12,924 nt of DNA from Candidatus Saccharimonadota bacterium (GTDB lineage: Bacteria; Patescibacteriota; Saccharimonadia; Saccharimonadales; SLHW01). This document shows positions 1 through 7,233 of this stretch, one piece after another (within the stretch, counting starts at the first letter, position 1; each line of letters opens with the position of its first letter). Both the position numbers and the translations under genes were made by a program. Below the pieces are notes generated by a model that saw only the letters and a program-made list of their open reading frames with translations, made no database searches and was not told the DNA's origin. The stretch is taken from the NCBI GenBank assembly GCA_007135955.1, contig SLHW01000053.1, positions 1 through 12,924 of the forward strand. Direction: 5' to 3'.

Positions 1-1
1 G

Positions 2-940
2 GTGGTTCATCCGAGTGCTTCAATCGGTGCCGCTCAACCCTTTACTCCTGAGGGAGGCAATGAGGTGCAAGATGAAAAAATTGTCGAGGCAACCATTTCG
101 TGGGTACGCGGACTTGCTGAAGAGACCGACCGAGATCCCGCTGTTGCTGAGCGATTTGTCAGTGAAAACTTGACATTACGTGGCAGCGAGGCGCTTGAGC
201 AAAACGCAATCGATCTGATTGCCGACAGTCGCGAAGAATTGTTGGTTGAGCTAGGTGTTGCCGATAGTGAACTAATTGAACTTCAGCCATCGATTATTGC
301 TCAGACGCTCAATATTCTCTCCTCGCCTTTTCTCGTTTCGTTATTTTTGACGCTAGGGTCATTGGCTGTTTTGCTTGCGATTCGTTCTGGAGAATTTGAG
401 TTTAGTGCTGCAATCGGAATTATTCTGCTGTTAATTGGTCTTTGGGGTATTGGGGTGGTTGAGTTTACTGTTTTGGGAATTGGCCTGCTACTGCTTGGGG
501 CCGTGCTTGTGATGATTGAAGTGTTTGACCAGCCAGGCTTCGGCTTGTTTGGTGTCGGTGGCATACTGGCGATATTAGCCGGTGTTTTTACTTTGAACGA
601 AGAGCCATTCTATTCACCGGATATTTTTAGTGCCGCGAATTTGATCGGTCTAGTCACCTTGCTGCTTGCCATAGCAGCCATGGCGTTTATTAGCCGGGCG
701 CTCGCTCGATCAATTAAATCAAGCCCTGTTTCAGGCAAAGAAGGGATTATTGGCAAAGAGGCAGAAGTAACGATGGATCTTGTCCCTCGAGGTCGAGTAC
801 GAGTGGGCAGTGAGTCCTGGCAAGCTGAACTGTCTGACAAGCGAAAAAAAGCTCTAAAAGGAAGCAAAACGTGTATTATGGATGTAAGGGGCAATACCTT
901 GATTGTTGATACAGTTGATAAAGATAAAGGAGGTAAATAA
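2..940 (+). CDS. nfeD: NfeD-family membrane-bound ClpP-class serine protease, 5' partial
   Basis: The frame is open at the left window edge, so the true start lies upstream; the GTG at base 2 is only the first codon in view. Visible residues 1-85 match the end of the ClpP-like protease domain of long NfeD proteins: the SIGAAQP stretch, then K26 in DEKI at the place of the catalytic lysine of the Ser-Lys dyad, then the AERFVSENLTLRGSEALE helix pair. The catalytic serine would be upstream and is not seen. About five hydrophobic segments follow (roughly 108-127, 133-150, 154-173, 183-197, 211-231), then a C-terminal OB-fold NfeD domain (about 245-306, with GKEAEV and GSESWQAEL). The family is known to pair with stomatin/slipin proteins and to cleave hydrophobic regions of membrane partners. 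The stop overlaps the start of the slipin gene by one base (TAATG), so the two are co-translated. Confidence 0.9.
   Translation: MVHPSASIGAAQPFTPEGGNEVQDEKIVEATISWVRGLAEETDRDPAVAERFVSENLTLRGSEALEQNAIDLIADSREELLVELGVADSELIELQPSIIAQTLNILSSPFLVSLFLTLGSLAVLLAIRSGEFEFSAAIGIILLLIGLWGIGVVEFTVLGIGLLLLGAVLVMIEVFDQPGFGLFGVGGILAILAGVFTLNEEPFYSPDIFSAANLIGLVTLLLAIAAMAFISRALARSIKSSPVSGKEGIIGKEAEVTMDLVPRGRVRVGSESWQAELSDKRKKALKGSKTCIMDVRGNTLIVDTVDKDKGGK
926..934 (+). promoter_or_regulatory. Strong Shine-Dalgarno for slipin gene
   Basis: AAAGGAGGT lies inside the end of nfeD, five bases before the ATG at 940. It fixes the slipin start and supports coupled translation across the TAATG junction. Confidence 0.85.
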
Positions 941-1692
941 TGGATTTTTTGGTACTAATATTTTGGTTAATAGTACTCGTAATGTTCGTTGGTCCAGCAG
1001 CCGTACGGATAGCAAATGAATATGAGCGTGGGGTTGTTTTCCGGCTCGGACGATTTTCTTCAGTGAAAGGGCCGGGTTTGTTTCTGATTATTCCGTTTAT
1101 TGATCGTGTAGTAAAAGTTGATTTACGTATTGTTACTATGGATGTGCCACCACAAGAAGTTATTAGTGAAGACAATGTCCCAATAAAAGTCGATGCCGTA
1201 GTATATTTCAAGGTATCTGATCCACAAAAAGCGACCATTGATGTCGAGAATTTCCGGATGGCAACTTCACAAGTTTCACAAACTACACTTCGTACTGTCA
1301 CGGGATCGTCTAGTCTTGATGAGATCCTGACCAACCGCGAGAAGGTCAATGAACGCTTGCACGCAATCATTGATGAAGCAACTGATCCATGGGGTATCAA
1401 AGTAACATCCGTTGAAGTCAAACATGTTGAGATTCCATCCAATATGCAACGAGCTATCGCTAAACAGGCTGAAGCCGAGCGAATGCGTCGAGCAAAAATC
1501 ATTCTTGCTGAGGGTGAATTTCAAGCATCACAGAAGCTTAAAGAAGCAGGTGATGTCCTTGGCGCTGCACCAATCGCACTTCGCTATCTAGAGACTCTGA
1601 CAGATGCTGCTAAAGAACCAAACACAACAGTACTCTTCCCGATGGAAATGATTAGCTTCGTCAAAGACTTTATCGAAAAACCGAAAAAATAG
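940..1692 (+). CDS. Slipin / SPFH (band 7) membrane scaffold protein
   Basis: A 250-residue stomatin-like protein, a normal size for bacterial slipins. Residues 2-19 are a hydrophobic membrane anchor. The SPFH domain follows (about 24-165) with family hallmarks: EYERGVVFRLGR, GPGLFLIIPFIDR, the VPPQEVISEDNVPI block, and GIKVTSVEVKHVEIP. A charged helical stretch rich in Ala/Glu/Lys (about 168-205) is the usual oligomerisation segment. The C-terminus ends in a short hydrophobic patch and a basic tail (EKPKK). The protein is expected at the inner membrane, forming oligomeric scaffolds and acting with NfeD, whose gene precedes it with a one-base overlap. In characterised systems the NfeD protease can cleave the stomatin C-terminus; whether that holds here is not visible. 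Confidence 0.93.
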   Translation: MDFLVLIFWLIVLVMFVGPAAVRIANEYERGVVFRLGRFSSVKGPGLFLIIPFIDRVVKVDLRIVTMDVPPQEVISEDNVPIKVDAVVYFKVSDPQKATIDVENFRMATSQVSQTTLRTVTGSSSLDEILTNREKVNERLHAIIDEATDPWGIKVTSVEVKHVEIPSNMQRAIAKQAEAERMRRAKIILAEGEFQASQKLKEAGDVLGAAPIALRYLETLTDAAKEPNTTVLFPMEMISFVKDFIEKPKK

Positions 1693-1700
1693 ACTTGCGC

Positions 1701-1717
1701 ATTAACGAGTCGTTAAT
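1701..1717. terminator. Palindrome between convergent slipin and helicase genes
   Basis: ATTAACGAGTCGTTAAT is an 8-bp perfect dyad around one central base, in the 36-bp gap between two convergent stop codons. It is AT-rich. On the minus strand a run of six T follows, but only about 12 nt after the stem. It may act as a weak bidirectional terminator. Confidence 0.4.
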
Positions 1718-1728
1718 GGAAGGCTTGT

Positions 1729-2949
1729 TTATCGTTGGACGAATGTGCGAGCGGTGCCGCCTTGCCCTGCTCTACCAGTTCTGCCAATTCGGTGAGTGTA
1801 GGTGTCAATAGTTTGCGGTAAGTCGAAGTTGATTACCAGGTGAACATTAGGTATATCTAGCCCACGTGCCGCTACATCAGTTGCTACAAGCACTGATGAA
1901 GTGCTCGCTTTAAAGGCATTTAGTGCGCGTTGACGTTGAGATTGTGATTTGTTGCCATGGATAGCTTGGGCTTTATGTCCTTGCTTCGTCAGGTTGTCTG
2001 CGAGTCGTTGAACACCACGCTTAGTCTCACCAAAAATCAAAACTTTTTCATATGCTGGTTCAGCAAGAAGCTTATGGATTGCCTCCATTTTTTCCTCGGT
2101 TGTATTTGCTGGAATGACGTTTTGGTCGATATGCTCACTAGTGATTTCAGGCTGTGTTGATATAGTCACAGCATTGTCTTGGATGCCACTTAGTAGTGTT
2201 GCTACCGATGGGGTCATCGTAGCGCTAAAGCAGACAACTTGCTTGGTTTTTGGTAGTGCTTGCATGATGAACCGCATATCCGGCAGAAACCCCATATCGA
2301 GCATTTGATCTGCTTCATCCAAAACCAGTGTTTTGGTATCAGCAAGCTTTAGTTCACCTTGCTTGAGTAAATCTTTTAGTCGACCGGGTGTTCCGATGAC
2401 AACGTTTACGCCACGCTGTAGCTCTTTTTTCTGTCGATGAATGTTCTCGCCACCAACGCATACTACTGAAAATAATCCGGTACCTTTTGCGAATGATCGG
2501 AACTCTTCACTCACCTGGTGAGCTAATTCCCGGGTAGGCGTAATAATTAGTGCCGCATTACGACTTTTTTGCTGAAGCTGTGAGTGGATGATCGGCAACA
2601 CAAAAGCGGCCGTTTTACCGGTGCCAGTACTAGCTAGACCAATAACGTCTTTGCCGTCAAGTAATGGCTTAATGGTTTTATCCTGGATTGGGGTTGGTGT
2701 TTCGTAGCCTTTTGCTGAAATATTTTTTGCCAGATTTGGGTGAAAGCCAAAATCAGCAAAAGTGTGTTCGATGTCCTCAGCTTCTGGCTCAATGACTGGT
2801 ACGCCCTTGTTGATGAACCGTGAGCTTGGGATGGTGTTTGGTTTGCGTTGGAATCGGCCATTGTTTCGTCGATTGCCTCCTCCGCCATGAAATGATTTGC
2901 TCTTATGAGTTGATGCGCGCCGCGGCGAGCTAGAATAGCGTCTATTCAT
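1729..2949 (-). CDS. DEAD-box ATP-dependent RNA helicase (RhlE/DeaD-like)
   Basis: 406 residues from the chosen ATG. A longer reading from 3009 exists, but AAAAGGAG sits five bases before the ATG at 2949, and the upstream extension is AT-rich leader. Residues 1-45 are basic and Gly/Ser/Arg rich, suggesting non-specific RNA binding. The helicase core has Q motif (GYETPTPIQ, 81-89), motif I ASTGTGKT (106-113), Ia PTRELAHQ (138-145), Ib GTPGR (186-190), II DEAD (211-214), III SAT (242-244), V DVAARGLD (358-365) and VI HRIGRTGR (386-393). It should unwind structured RNA in ribosome assembly or mRNA turnover, especially in the cold. The protein stops only 13 residues after motif VI, so the usual end of RecA domain 2 and any C-terminal extension are missing. 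It is transcribed away from the lipid kinase gene. Confidence 0.93.
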   Translation of the reverse strand: MNRRYSSSPRRASTHKSKSFHGGGGNRRNNGRFQRKPNTIPSSRFINKGVPVIEPEAEDIEHTFADFGFHPNLAKNISAKGYETPTPIQDKTIKPLLDGKDVIGLASTGTGKTAAFVLPIIHSQLQQKSRNAALIITPTRELAHQVSEEFRSFAKGTGLFSVVCVGGENIHRQKKELQRGVNVVIGTPGRLKDLLKQGELKLADTKTLVLDEADQMLDMGFLPDMRFIMQALPKTKQVVCFSATMTPSVATLLSGIQDNAVTISTQPEITSEHIDQNVIPANTTEEKMEAIHKLLAEPAYEKVLIFGETKRGVQRLADNLTKQGHKAQAIHGNKSQSQRQRALNAFKASTSSVLVATDVAARGLDIPNVHLVINFDLPQTIDTYTHRIGRTGRAGQGGTARTFVQR

Positions 2950-2954
2950 ATAGA

Positions 2955-2962
2955 CTCCTTTT
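2955..2962 (-). promoter_or_regulatory. Shine-Dalgarno deciding helicase start
   Basis: On the minus strand AAAAGGAG precedes the ATG at 2949 by five bases. This is the reason for choosing that start over the ATG at 3009. Confidence 0.8.
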
Positions 2963-2975
2963 GTATATGGTTTGT

Positions 2976-3004
2976 AATTCTCGCAAGACAGAACAGCGAG
3001 AATT
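2976..3004 (-). promoter_or_regulatory. Hairpin in the helicase mRNA leader
   Basis: AATTCTCGC (2976-2984) and GCGAGAATT (2996-3004) form a perfect 9-bp inverted repeat with an 11-base loop, about 14 nt upstream of the Shine-Dalgarno. No T-run follows on the minus strand, so it is not a terminator. It would be transcribed as part of the 5' leader if the promoter at 3056-3084 is used. Confidence 0.5.
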
Positions 3005-3055
3005 TTCAATAGTGCAGTTAACTAGCTCGATATTCGATTTTTTACGATTGTTGTA

Positions 3056-3084
3056 ATTCTAGCACAACTTAACAAATTCGTCTA
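3056..3084 (-). promoter_or_regulatory. Putative promoter of the DEAD-box gene
   Basis: On the minus strand TAGACG (3084-3079), a 17-base spacer and TAGAAT (3061-3056) make a sigma-70-like promoter. A TGC directly before the -10 gives an extended -10. Transcription would start near 3049, leaving a leader of about 100 nt that holds the hairpin. Confidence 0.5.
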
Positions 3085-3144
3085 CTTTACCGTTTATCGT
3101 GCCAATAAACCCGCAGTGTCATTAGAAAGCTAGATGTAAATAAT

Positions 3145-3173
3145 TTGTAAAAAAATCCAGCACAGGTCATGAT
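3145..3173 (+). promoter_or_regulatory. Putative promoter placing the lipid kinase mRNA start at its ATG
   Basis: TTGTAA (3145-3150), a 17-base spacer and CATGAT (3168-3173) lie just six bases before the ATG at 3180. No Shine-Dalgarno is at a usable distance. If the promoter is real, the mRNA is leaderless. Confidence 0.4.
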
Positions 3174-3179
3174 AATAAA

Positions 3180-4046
3180 ATGAATATAGTCGATCATGTC
3201 GTGATTATCTATAATCCAAACAGTACTCGGTCTGCAGCTGCTAATGCCAAGAAATTAGCTCGTCGACTTGAAAATAAAACAGACGTCAATGTGCACATAG
3301 TTCGTACGAATCACCCAGGTCATGCCGAGGAGCTAGCAGGCGAGTATGCAACGACTTACGAAAATATTTTGATAATTTCTTCCAGTGGAGATGGCGGCTA
3401 CCACGAAGTTATAAATGGTGTCTTAACTAGTGGTGCTTCCGCTGTGGCCACTGGTCTGTTGCCATCCGGTTATGCTAACGATCACTATCGCTGGATGCAC
3501 CGCGGCAGGCTAATTAAGCGTGTAAATGAAGCAAAGACACAGCCCGTTGACATAATTGAGGTTGTTGCTGGTGATTCGTATGTCCGATATGCTCATTCGT
3601 ATGTTGGCCTCGGTATCAGCGCCCAAGCGGCTAAGCTGATTAACCAAGATGACGAAAAGCCATCGAGTGAAGTGGCATCAGTACTCAAAGCATTTTCCAG
3701 GATTACTCCCGTCAAAATCAAAATAAATGACGAGGAACAAAGCTACACTAATCTTATTGTTGCTAATATCGGCAAGATGTCGAAATATTTTTCGATTGAC
3801 GGGGTTGATAGTACTGACGGCAAACTTGAAATAATCCGCAATAAAAAAGACAAGCCGACCGAATTGGCTACTCAGATGGCTCGAGCTATGACCTTTGGTC
3901 TTGAGGATGTTGAGCAAGTAACCTCCTTGGAGTTCGTCTGCCTCGAGCCAACAATCATTCAAATGGACGGCGAAGTCCACGAATTACAAAAGAACGAACC
4001 TGTTACAGTTCGTTGCCGTAAACAATTATTAAAAACGATTATTTAA
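3180..4046 (+). CDS. Diacylglycerol kinase-like / YegS-BmrU family lipid kinase with altered motifs
   Basis: 288 residues, the usual length of the bacterial family. The N-terminal DAGK catalytic fold is seen from VVIIYNPNS (7-15). The nucleotide motif, normally GGDGT, here reads SGDGG (69-73) followed by YHEVINGV. The next motif, normally GTGND, reads GYAND (97-101), keeping N and D. A C-terminal beta-sandwich carries QMDGEVHEL (261-269), in which E265 fits the catalytic glutamate of the DGE motif, and PVTVR (274-278). Family members phosphorylate diacylglycerol, sphingoid or undecaprenyl-type lipids at the inner face of the membrane. The substrate here cannot be read from sequence, and the changed GGDGT motif leaves activity open. 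It is divergent from the helicase gene and converges with the ABC-F gene. Confidence 0.85.
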   Translation: MNIVDHVVIIYNPNSTRSAAANAKKLARRLENKTDVNVHIVRTNHPGHAEELAGEYATTYENILIISSSGDGGYHEVINGVLTSGASAVATGLLPSGYANDHYRWMHRGRLIKRVNEAKTQPVDIIEVVAGDSYVRYAHSYVGLGISAQAAKLINQDDEKPSSEVASVLKAFSRITPVKIKINDEEQSYTNLIVANIGKMSKYFSIDGVDSTDGKLEIIRNKKDKPTELATQMARAMTFGLEDVEQVTSLEFVCLEPTIIQMDGEVHELQKNEPVTVRCRKQLLKTII

Positions 4047-4058
4047 AACCTACGAGAC

Positions 4059-4084
4059 GTAAGAGTGTATACGGCTCTTATTTT
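4059..4084 (+). terminator. Terminator of lipid kinase gene
   Basis: TAAGAG (4060-4065) pairs with CTCTTA (4075-4080), with G-T wobble pairs extending the stem, and four T follow on the plus strand. It lies in the 37-bp gap between convergent stops. The T-tract favours the plus direction; the same stem could slow minus-strand transcription. Confidence 0.55.
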
Positions 4085-5745
4085 CAGCTACCGACCAATA
4101 TGGTAGTACCTTGGAGTTTTTCGGCAAAGAAGCTGTCGTGAGATATATAAATGATTGCGCCATGGTACTGCATCAGGGCATTTTCTAACTCTTCAATGCT
4201 CGGTAGGTCCAGATGATTAGTCGGCTCGTCTAGTATCAATATTTGTGGGTCGTCGGCGAGCATGTTAATTAGTTGAAGTCGAGCTTTTTGCCCGCCACTA
4301 AGTAGCTCTACTGGCATATTTCCATCAGAAGCAGGATTAAATAAATAATCACTCAAAAATTGCTTGACTCGCTGCATACTAATTGGCTGTCCTTTGTCAC
4401 GCAGAATTTGCTCGAGCGCTTCAGTAAGTGTTAGCGAAAGATATTCAGCGTTGATTTCTTGCTCATACAGACCGATTTTTAGCTCTTTCTCGACAGCAAT
4501 AGAACCGTCGTATTGCTTGCAAATGAGCGGCAGATTTTTAGCCTTAGCCACAATAGCTTGGACGAGCGTTGTTTTGCCGGCACCGTTACGACCGTGTAGC
4601 CTTACCCGTTCGCCCTCATGAAGCGAAAAGCTCACATTTTCAAATAGCGGCGTATTAGCGTAGCCGAGACTAAGGCTGTCTGTTTGCACCAATAATCTGT
4701 TGCTAGTAGTCGTTTCTTTACTGCGCGTACGAACCTTGATGTTGGTTGCTTTATATTTATCGTACGTTTCATTAAGCTTGGTTTTCATGGTGGCGGTAGA
4801 CTCTTGATCAATCCAAAACGAAGGCCTGTCGGTGTCTGCAAGTTTTTTAAGTTCTTCGGCAGCTTTTTGCTCTTGAGATTTGAAGCGTCTGATGGTACCT
4901 GGGTTGCGAGCCTTTTCCTTGAGTCTACGAAACCGAATTACGTCTTGGCGTAAGTTTTCCATTCGGCGCTGGACGTTGTCATACTCATTTACTTCTGCGC
5001 TTACTTGATTGGTGTTTGTGCGTAAGTACGACTTGTAATTGCCGCGAAAACTATAGCTAATTCCGTCGCGGATTTCGATAATTCTATCAACATTGTCTAG
5101 TACATCACGGTCGTGTGTAATAACTAGCACAGCTTCATCGGTGGCACCAAGCCATTTAATGAAGGCTGCCTTTGCAACGTAGTCCATGTGATTAGTTGGC
5201 TCGTCAATTAGAGCCAAATGCCCACGGCTACGCTGAACTTTGATTAATTCGATCATTCTTTTTTGCCCGCCACTGAGTGAACCGAGCGTTCGGTGCATTG
5301 CGCTTGGTTCAATTTGATAAGTTTCAAAAGCTTGCAGTAACTCGTCCTCTAATTGGTAATATCCTAGATCATTGAATCGTTCGAGTGCATCGCTGAAGAC
5401 TTGAATCTTTTTCTCGTCACTTCCCATTGTAGCGGGATAGGTATCAATAATATATGTCAGCTGCTTATAGTCTGGTAGGTCACCTTGGATATATTCCAGT
5501 ACTGTTTTGTTTTCGTGGCCATGATGCTCTTGCCTACTGCTGACAATAACAGAGTTATTTTTTATTTCAACATCACCCTGATAGTCGGTGTCTTCGCCGT
5601 TAAGGATATGAAGGAGCGTAGACTTACCTGTTCCGTTCCGCCCAATCAAGCCAATTTTTTCTTTGTCGTGAATTTCAATACTGACGCCCGTATACAAGAC
5701 GTTACTACCAAATGACTTTTCAGTTATGCTTGCGGACAATATCAT
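4084..5745 (-). CDS. ABC-F family ATPase (ribosome-associated, EttA/Uup-like)
   Basis: 553 residues, soluble, with two ABC cassettes and no membrane segments, typical of ABC-F. Cassette 1: Walker A GRNGTGKST (35-43), signature LSGGQ (157-161), Walker B with E182 in LIDEPTNHMD, and switch H211. The inter-domain linker (about 235-330) is long, charged and helical, with ARNPGTIRRFKSQEQ (279-293), the region that in this family reaches toward the P-site tRNA. Cassette 2: Walker A GRNGAGKTT (385-393), LSGGQ (482-486), Walker B with E507 in LILDEPTNHLD, H536. It likely binds the ribosomal E site to regulate or rescue translation; a role in antibiotic protection cannot be excluded. The start is supported by AAAGG (5755-5751) five bases before the ATG. 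It is a single-gene unit. Confidence 0.93.
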   Translation of the reverse strand: MILSASITEKSFGSNVLYTGVSIEIHDKEKIGLIGRNGTGKSTLLHILNGEDTDYQGDVEIKNNSVIVSSRQEHHGHENKTVLEYIQGDLPDYKQLTYIIDTYPATMGSDEKKIQVFSDALERFNDLGYYQLEDELLQAFETYQIEPSAMHRTLGSLSGGQKRMIELIKVQRSRGHLALIDEPTNHMDYVAKAAFIKWLGATDEAVLVITHDRDVLDNVDRIIEIRDGISYSFRGNYKSYLRTNTNQVSAEVNEYDNVQRRMENLRQDVIRFRRLKEKARNPGTIRRFKSQEQKAAEELKKLADTDRPSFWIDQESTATMKTKLNETYDKYKATNIKVRTRSKETTTSNRLLVQTDSLSLGYANTPLFENVSFSLHEGERVRLHGRNGAGKTTLVQAIVAKAKNLPLICKQYDGSIAVEKELKIGLYEQEINAEYLSLTLTEALEQILRDKGQPISMQRVKQFLSDYLFNPASDGNMPVELLSGGQKARLQLINMLADDPQILILDEPTNHLDLPSIEELENALMQYHGAIIYISHDSFFAEKLQGTTILVGS

Positions 5746-5796
5746 AGATACCTTTGTGCTGTACTTAATCGAGAAAATCTATTGCTCTTTGCTGGT

Positions 5797-5802
5797 ATTA
5801 TA
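5797..5802 (-). promoter_or_regulatory. -10 box for the ABC-F gene
   Basis: A perfect TATAAT on the minus strand, about 50 nt upstream of the ATG at 5745. No convincing -35 is seen 16-18 bases further up. The rest of the 159-bp gap to the oxidase stop shows no clear terminator for the oxidase operon. Confidence 0.45.
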
Positions 5803-5904
5803 GCGCTTTAGCGACAATTGTATAGAGAACGAACAGCTATTGAGTATTCGAAAGGTTTTAGTGTTGTTACCGCAATAAGCCCAGTTCGAGATATTTAAAA
5901 AATT

Positions 5905-7233
5905 CTATTCGTAACGTATTTCAGCAATCATGCCACCAGCTGCGTGCCCGAGGTGGTGGCAGTGAAATACCCAAGTGCCTGGGTTATTAGCGGTAAATTC
6001 GATGTCGTATATTTCGCCCGGCATCATCGGTTGCGTATTACGCAGTTGTGCCGTACCTGGTGGCACAGGATTGCCATCGATTGCAACTACCGAAAATTGA
6101 TGACCATGCATATGCATCGGGTGAATTTCGGCAGAGCCAGCGTGAATCATACGAATTCGCACGGTTTCGCCTTCGGATACCTTAAAGATTTCTGGATTTG
6201 GATAAACGCGACCATTGATAGGATAAATCCCAGCTTCTGGGCGTTCAGTTAGCACCACGGTGTATTCTCGATCTGGCGGTTGGTAATTAGCTGGTTCGAT
6301 AACAAACGGGCCCGAGAGCCCCATATCGATTTGCTGCTGCTCGTCGCCATGGTGTGAGCCATGCGAATGGTAGTACCGTGTACCAACTGGCTCAGCAGTA
6401 AACTCATAGATGAACGTTTCACCTGGCTGTACGGCATCTTGCGTGACGCCTGGCACGCCATCTGCCTCATTCGGCACGTCAACACCATGCCAGTGCACGG
6501 TTGTGGCGACAGGTAGATTGTTTTCAAAGATTATTCGCACCTGGTCACCTTCAACAACTCGAATTTCTGGTCCGGGTAGCTGGCCGTTAAATGCCCATGA
6601 CTCTAGCTGAAAGCCTTCTGCGTATTCCCAAACAATGTGTTCTGCAGTCAGATTGAATTCTTTGACGCCATCGACTAACTGAAAGTCGAGCTGTTTAATA
6701 GCATCTTTGTAGGAGCGAATCGGTAGGTCACCTTCGTATGGTTCGGTTTGGCTTGCCATGCCGCTGTGTCTAGTGTCGTTATCTTTGATAGAGTACTCCC
6801 CTTCAGTTGTCGTCATAACTGCTTCATGACCGTTGTGGAACCGGCAATTAACTCGTATGTTCTCGACTATTTTTGTGATAAGTAATGTCGTTGTTTCTCC
6901 CGGATTAACAACTTCATCATAATCGAGATCTTCGATAGTCACTGAGTGACGCAAATTTCCGACATTTACAAATTCAATCGTATCGCCGACCCGTGCTTGA
7001 ATAAATCCTGCGGGAACGCTACCATCAGCATGCTCAAAAAACATTTCACCAACATTAACAGCAACTGACGCTGGTTCGCTCATCGCCATTTCTTTATCCA
7101 TGTTGGCATACAGTAAGTAGCCTTGCAGTGCGAGCGTTAACGCAAGCAGCACTAGTGCCGTCCCGACAACCTTTACATAACGGCTTTTTAAGAGGAGTTG
7201 AACAAGATCACTTTTAAGTATTGTCTGCAGCAT
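5905..7233 (-). CDS. Membrane-anchored two-domain multicopper oxidase with extra N-terminal cupredoxin
   Basis: 442 residues. A basic N-terminus and one TM (about 22-43) anchor the protein with the rest outside. Residues 55-150 form a cupredoxin with a type 1 copper set: H96, C130, H133 (C-x2-H) and M140. A linker leads to a two-domain laccase-like core (about 190-442). All trinuclear and type 1 ligands are visible: H247/H249 in HWHG, H289/H291 in HSH, H371/H374/H376 in HPMHMHGH, and H424, C425, H426, H430, M435 in HCHHLGHAAGGM. The first core domain has Ser where a type 1 Cys would sit (HSH), so its type 1 site is only in the last domain, as in small trimeric laccases. It should oxidise a phenolic, metal or redox-protein substrate and reduce O2 to water. 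It is coupled to the six-TM gene by TGATG. A nitrite reductase role is less likely, given the full trinuclear set. Confidence 0.92.
   Translation of the reverse strand: MLQTILKSDLVQLLLKSRYVKVVGTALVLLALTLALQGYLLYANMDKEMAMSEPASVAVNVGEMFFEHADGSVPAGFIQARVGDTIEFVNVGNLRHSVTIEDLDYDEVVNPGETTTLLITKIVENIRVNCRFHNGHEAVMTTTEGEYSIKDNDTRHSGMASQTEPYEGDLPIRSYKDAIKQLDFQLVDGVKEFNLTAEHIVWEYAEGFQLESWAFNGQLPGPEIRVVEGDQVRIIFENNLPVATTVHWHGVDVPNEADGVPGVTQDAVQPGETFIYEFTAEPVGTRYYHSHGSHHGDEQQQIDMGLSGPFVIEPANYQPPDREYTVVLTERPEAGIYPINGRVYPNPEIFKVSEGETVRIRMIHAGSAEIHPMHMHGHQFSVVAIDGNPVPPGTAQLRNTQPMMPGEIYDIEFTANNPGTWVFHCHHLGHAAGGMIAEIRYE

Noticed and set aside
301..894. Minus-strand ORFs inside nfeD
   Set aside because: They are antisense shadows of a clear NfeD coding frame, without start signals or recognisable products.
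3054..3068. TCTAGCACAA in the helicase promoter, also found in repeat copy B
   Set aside because: Only ten bases match and the flanks differ; the stretch is explained as an extended -10 on the minus strand.
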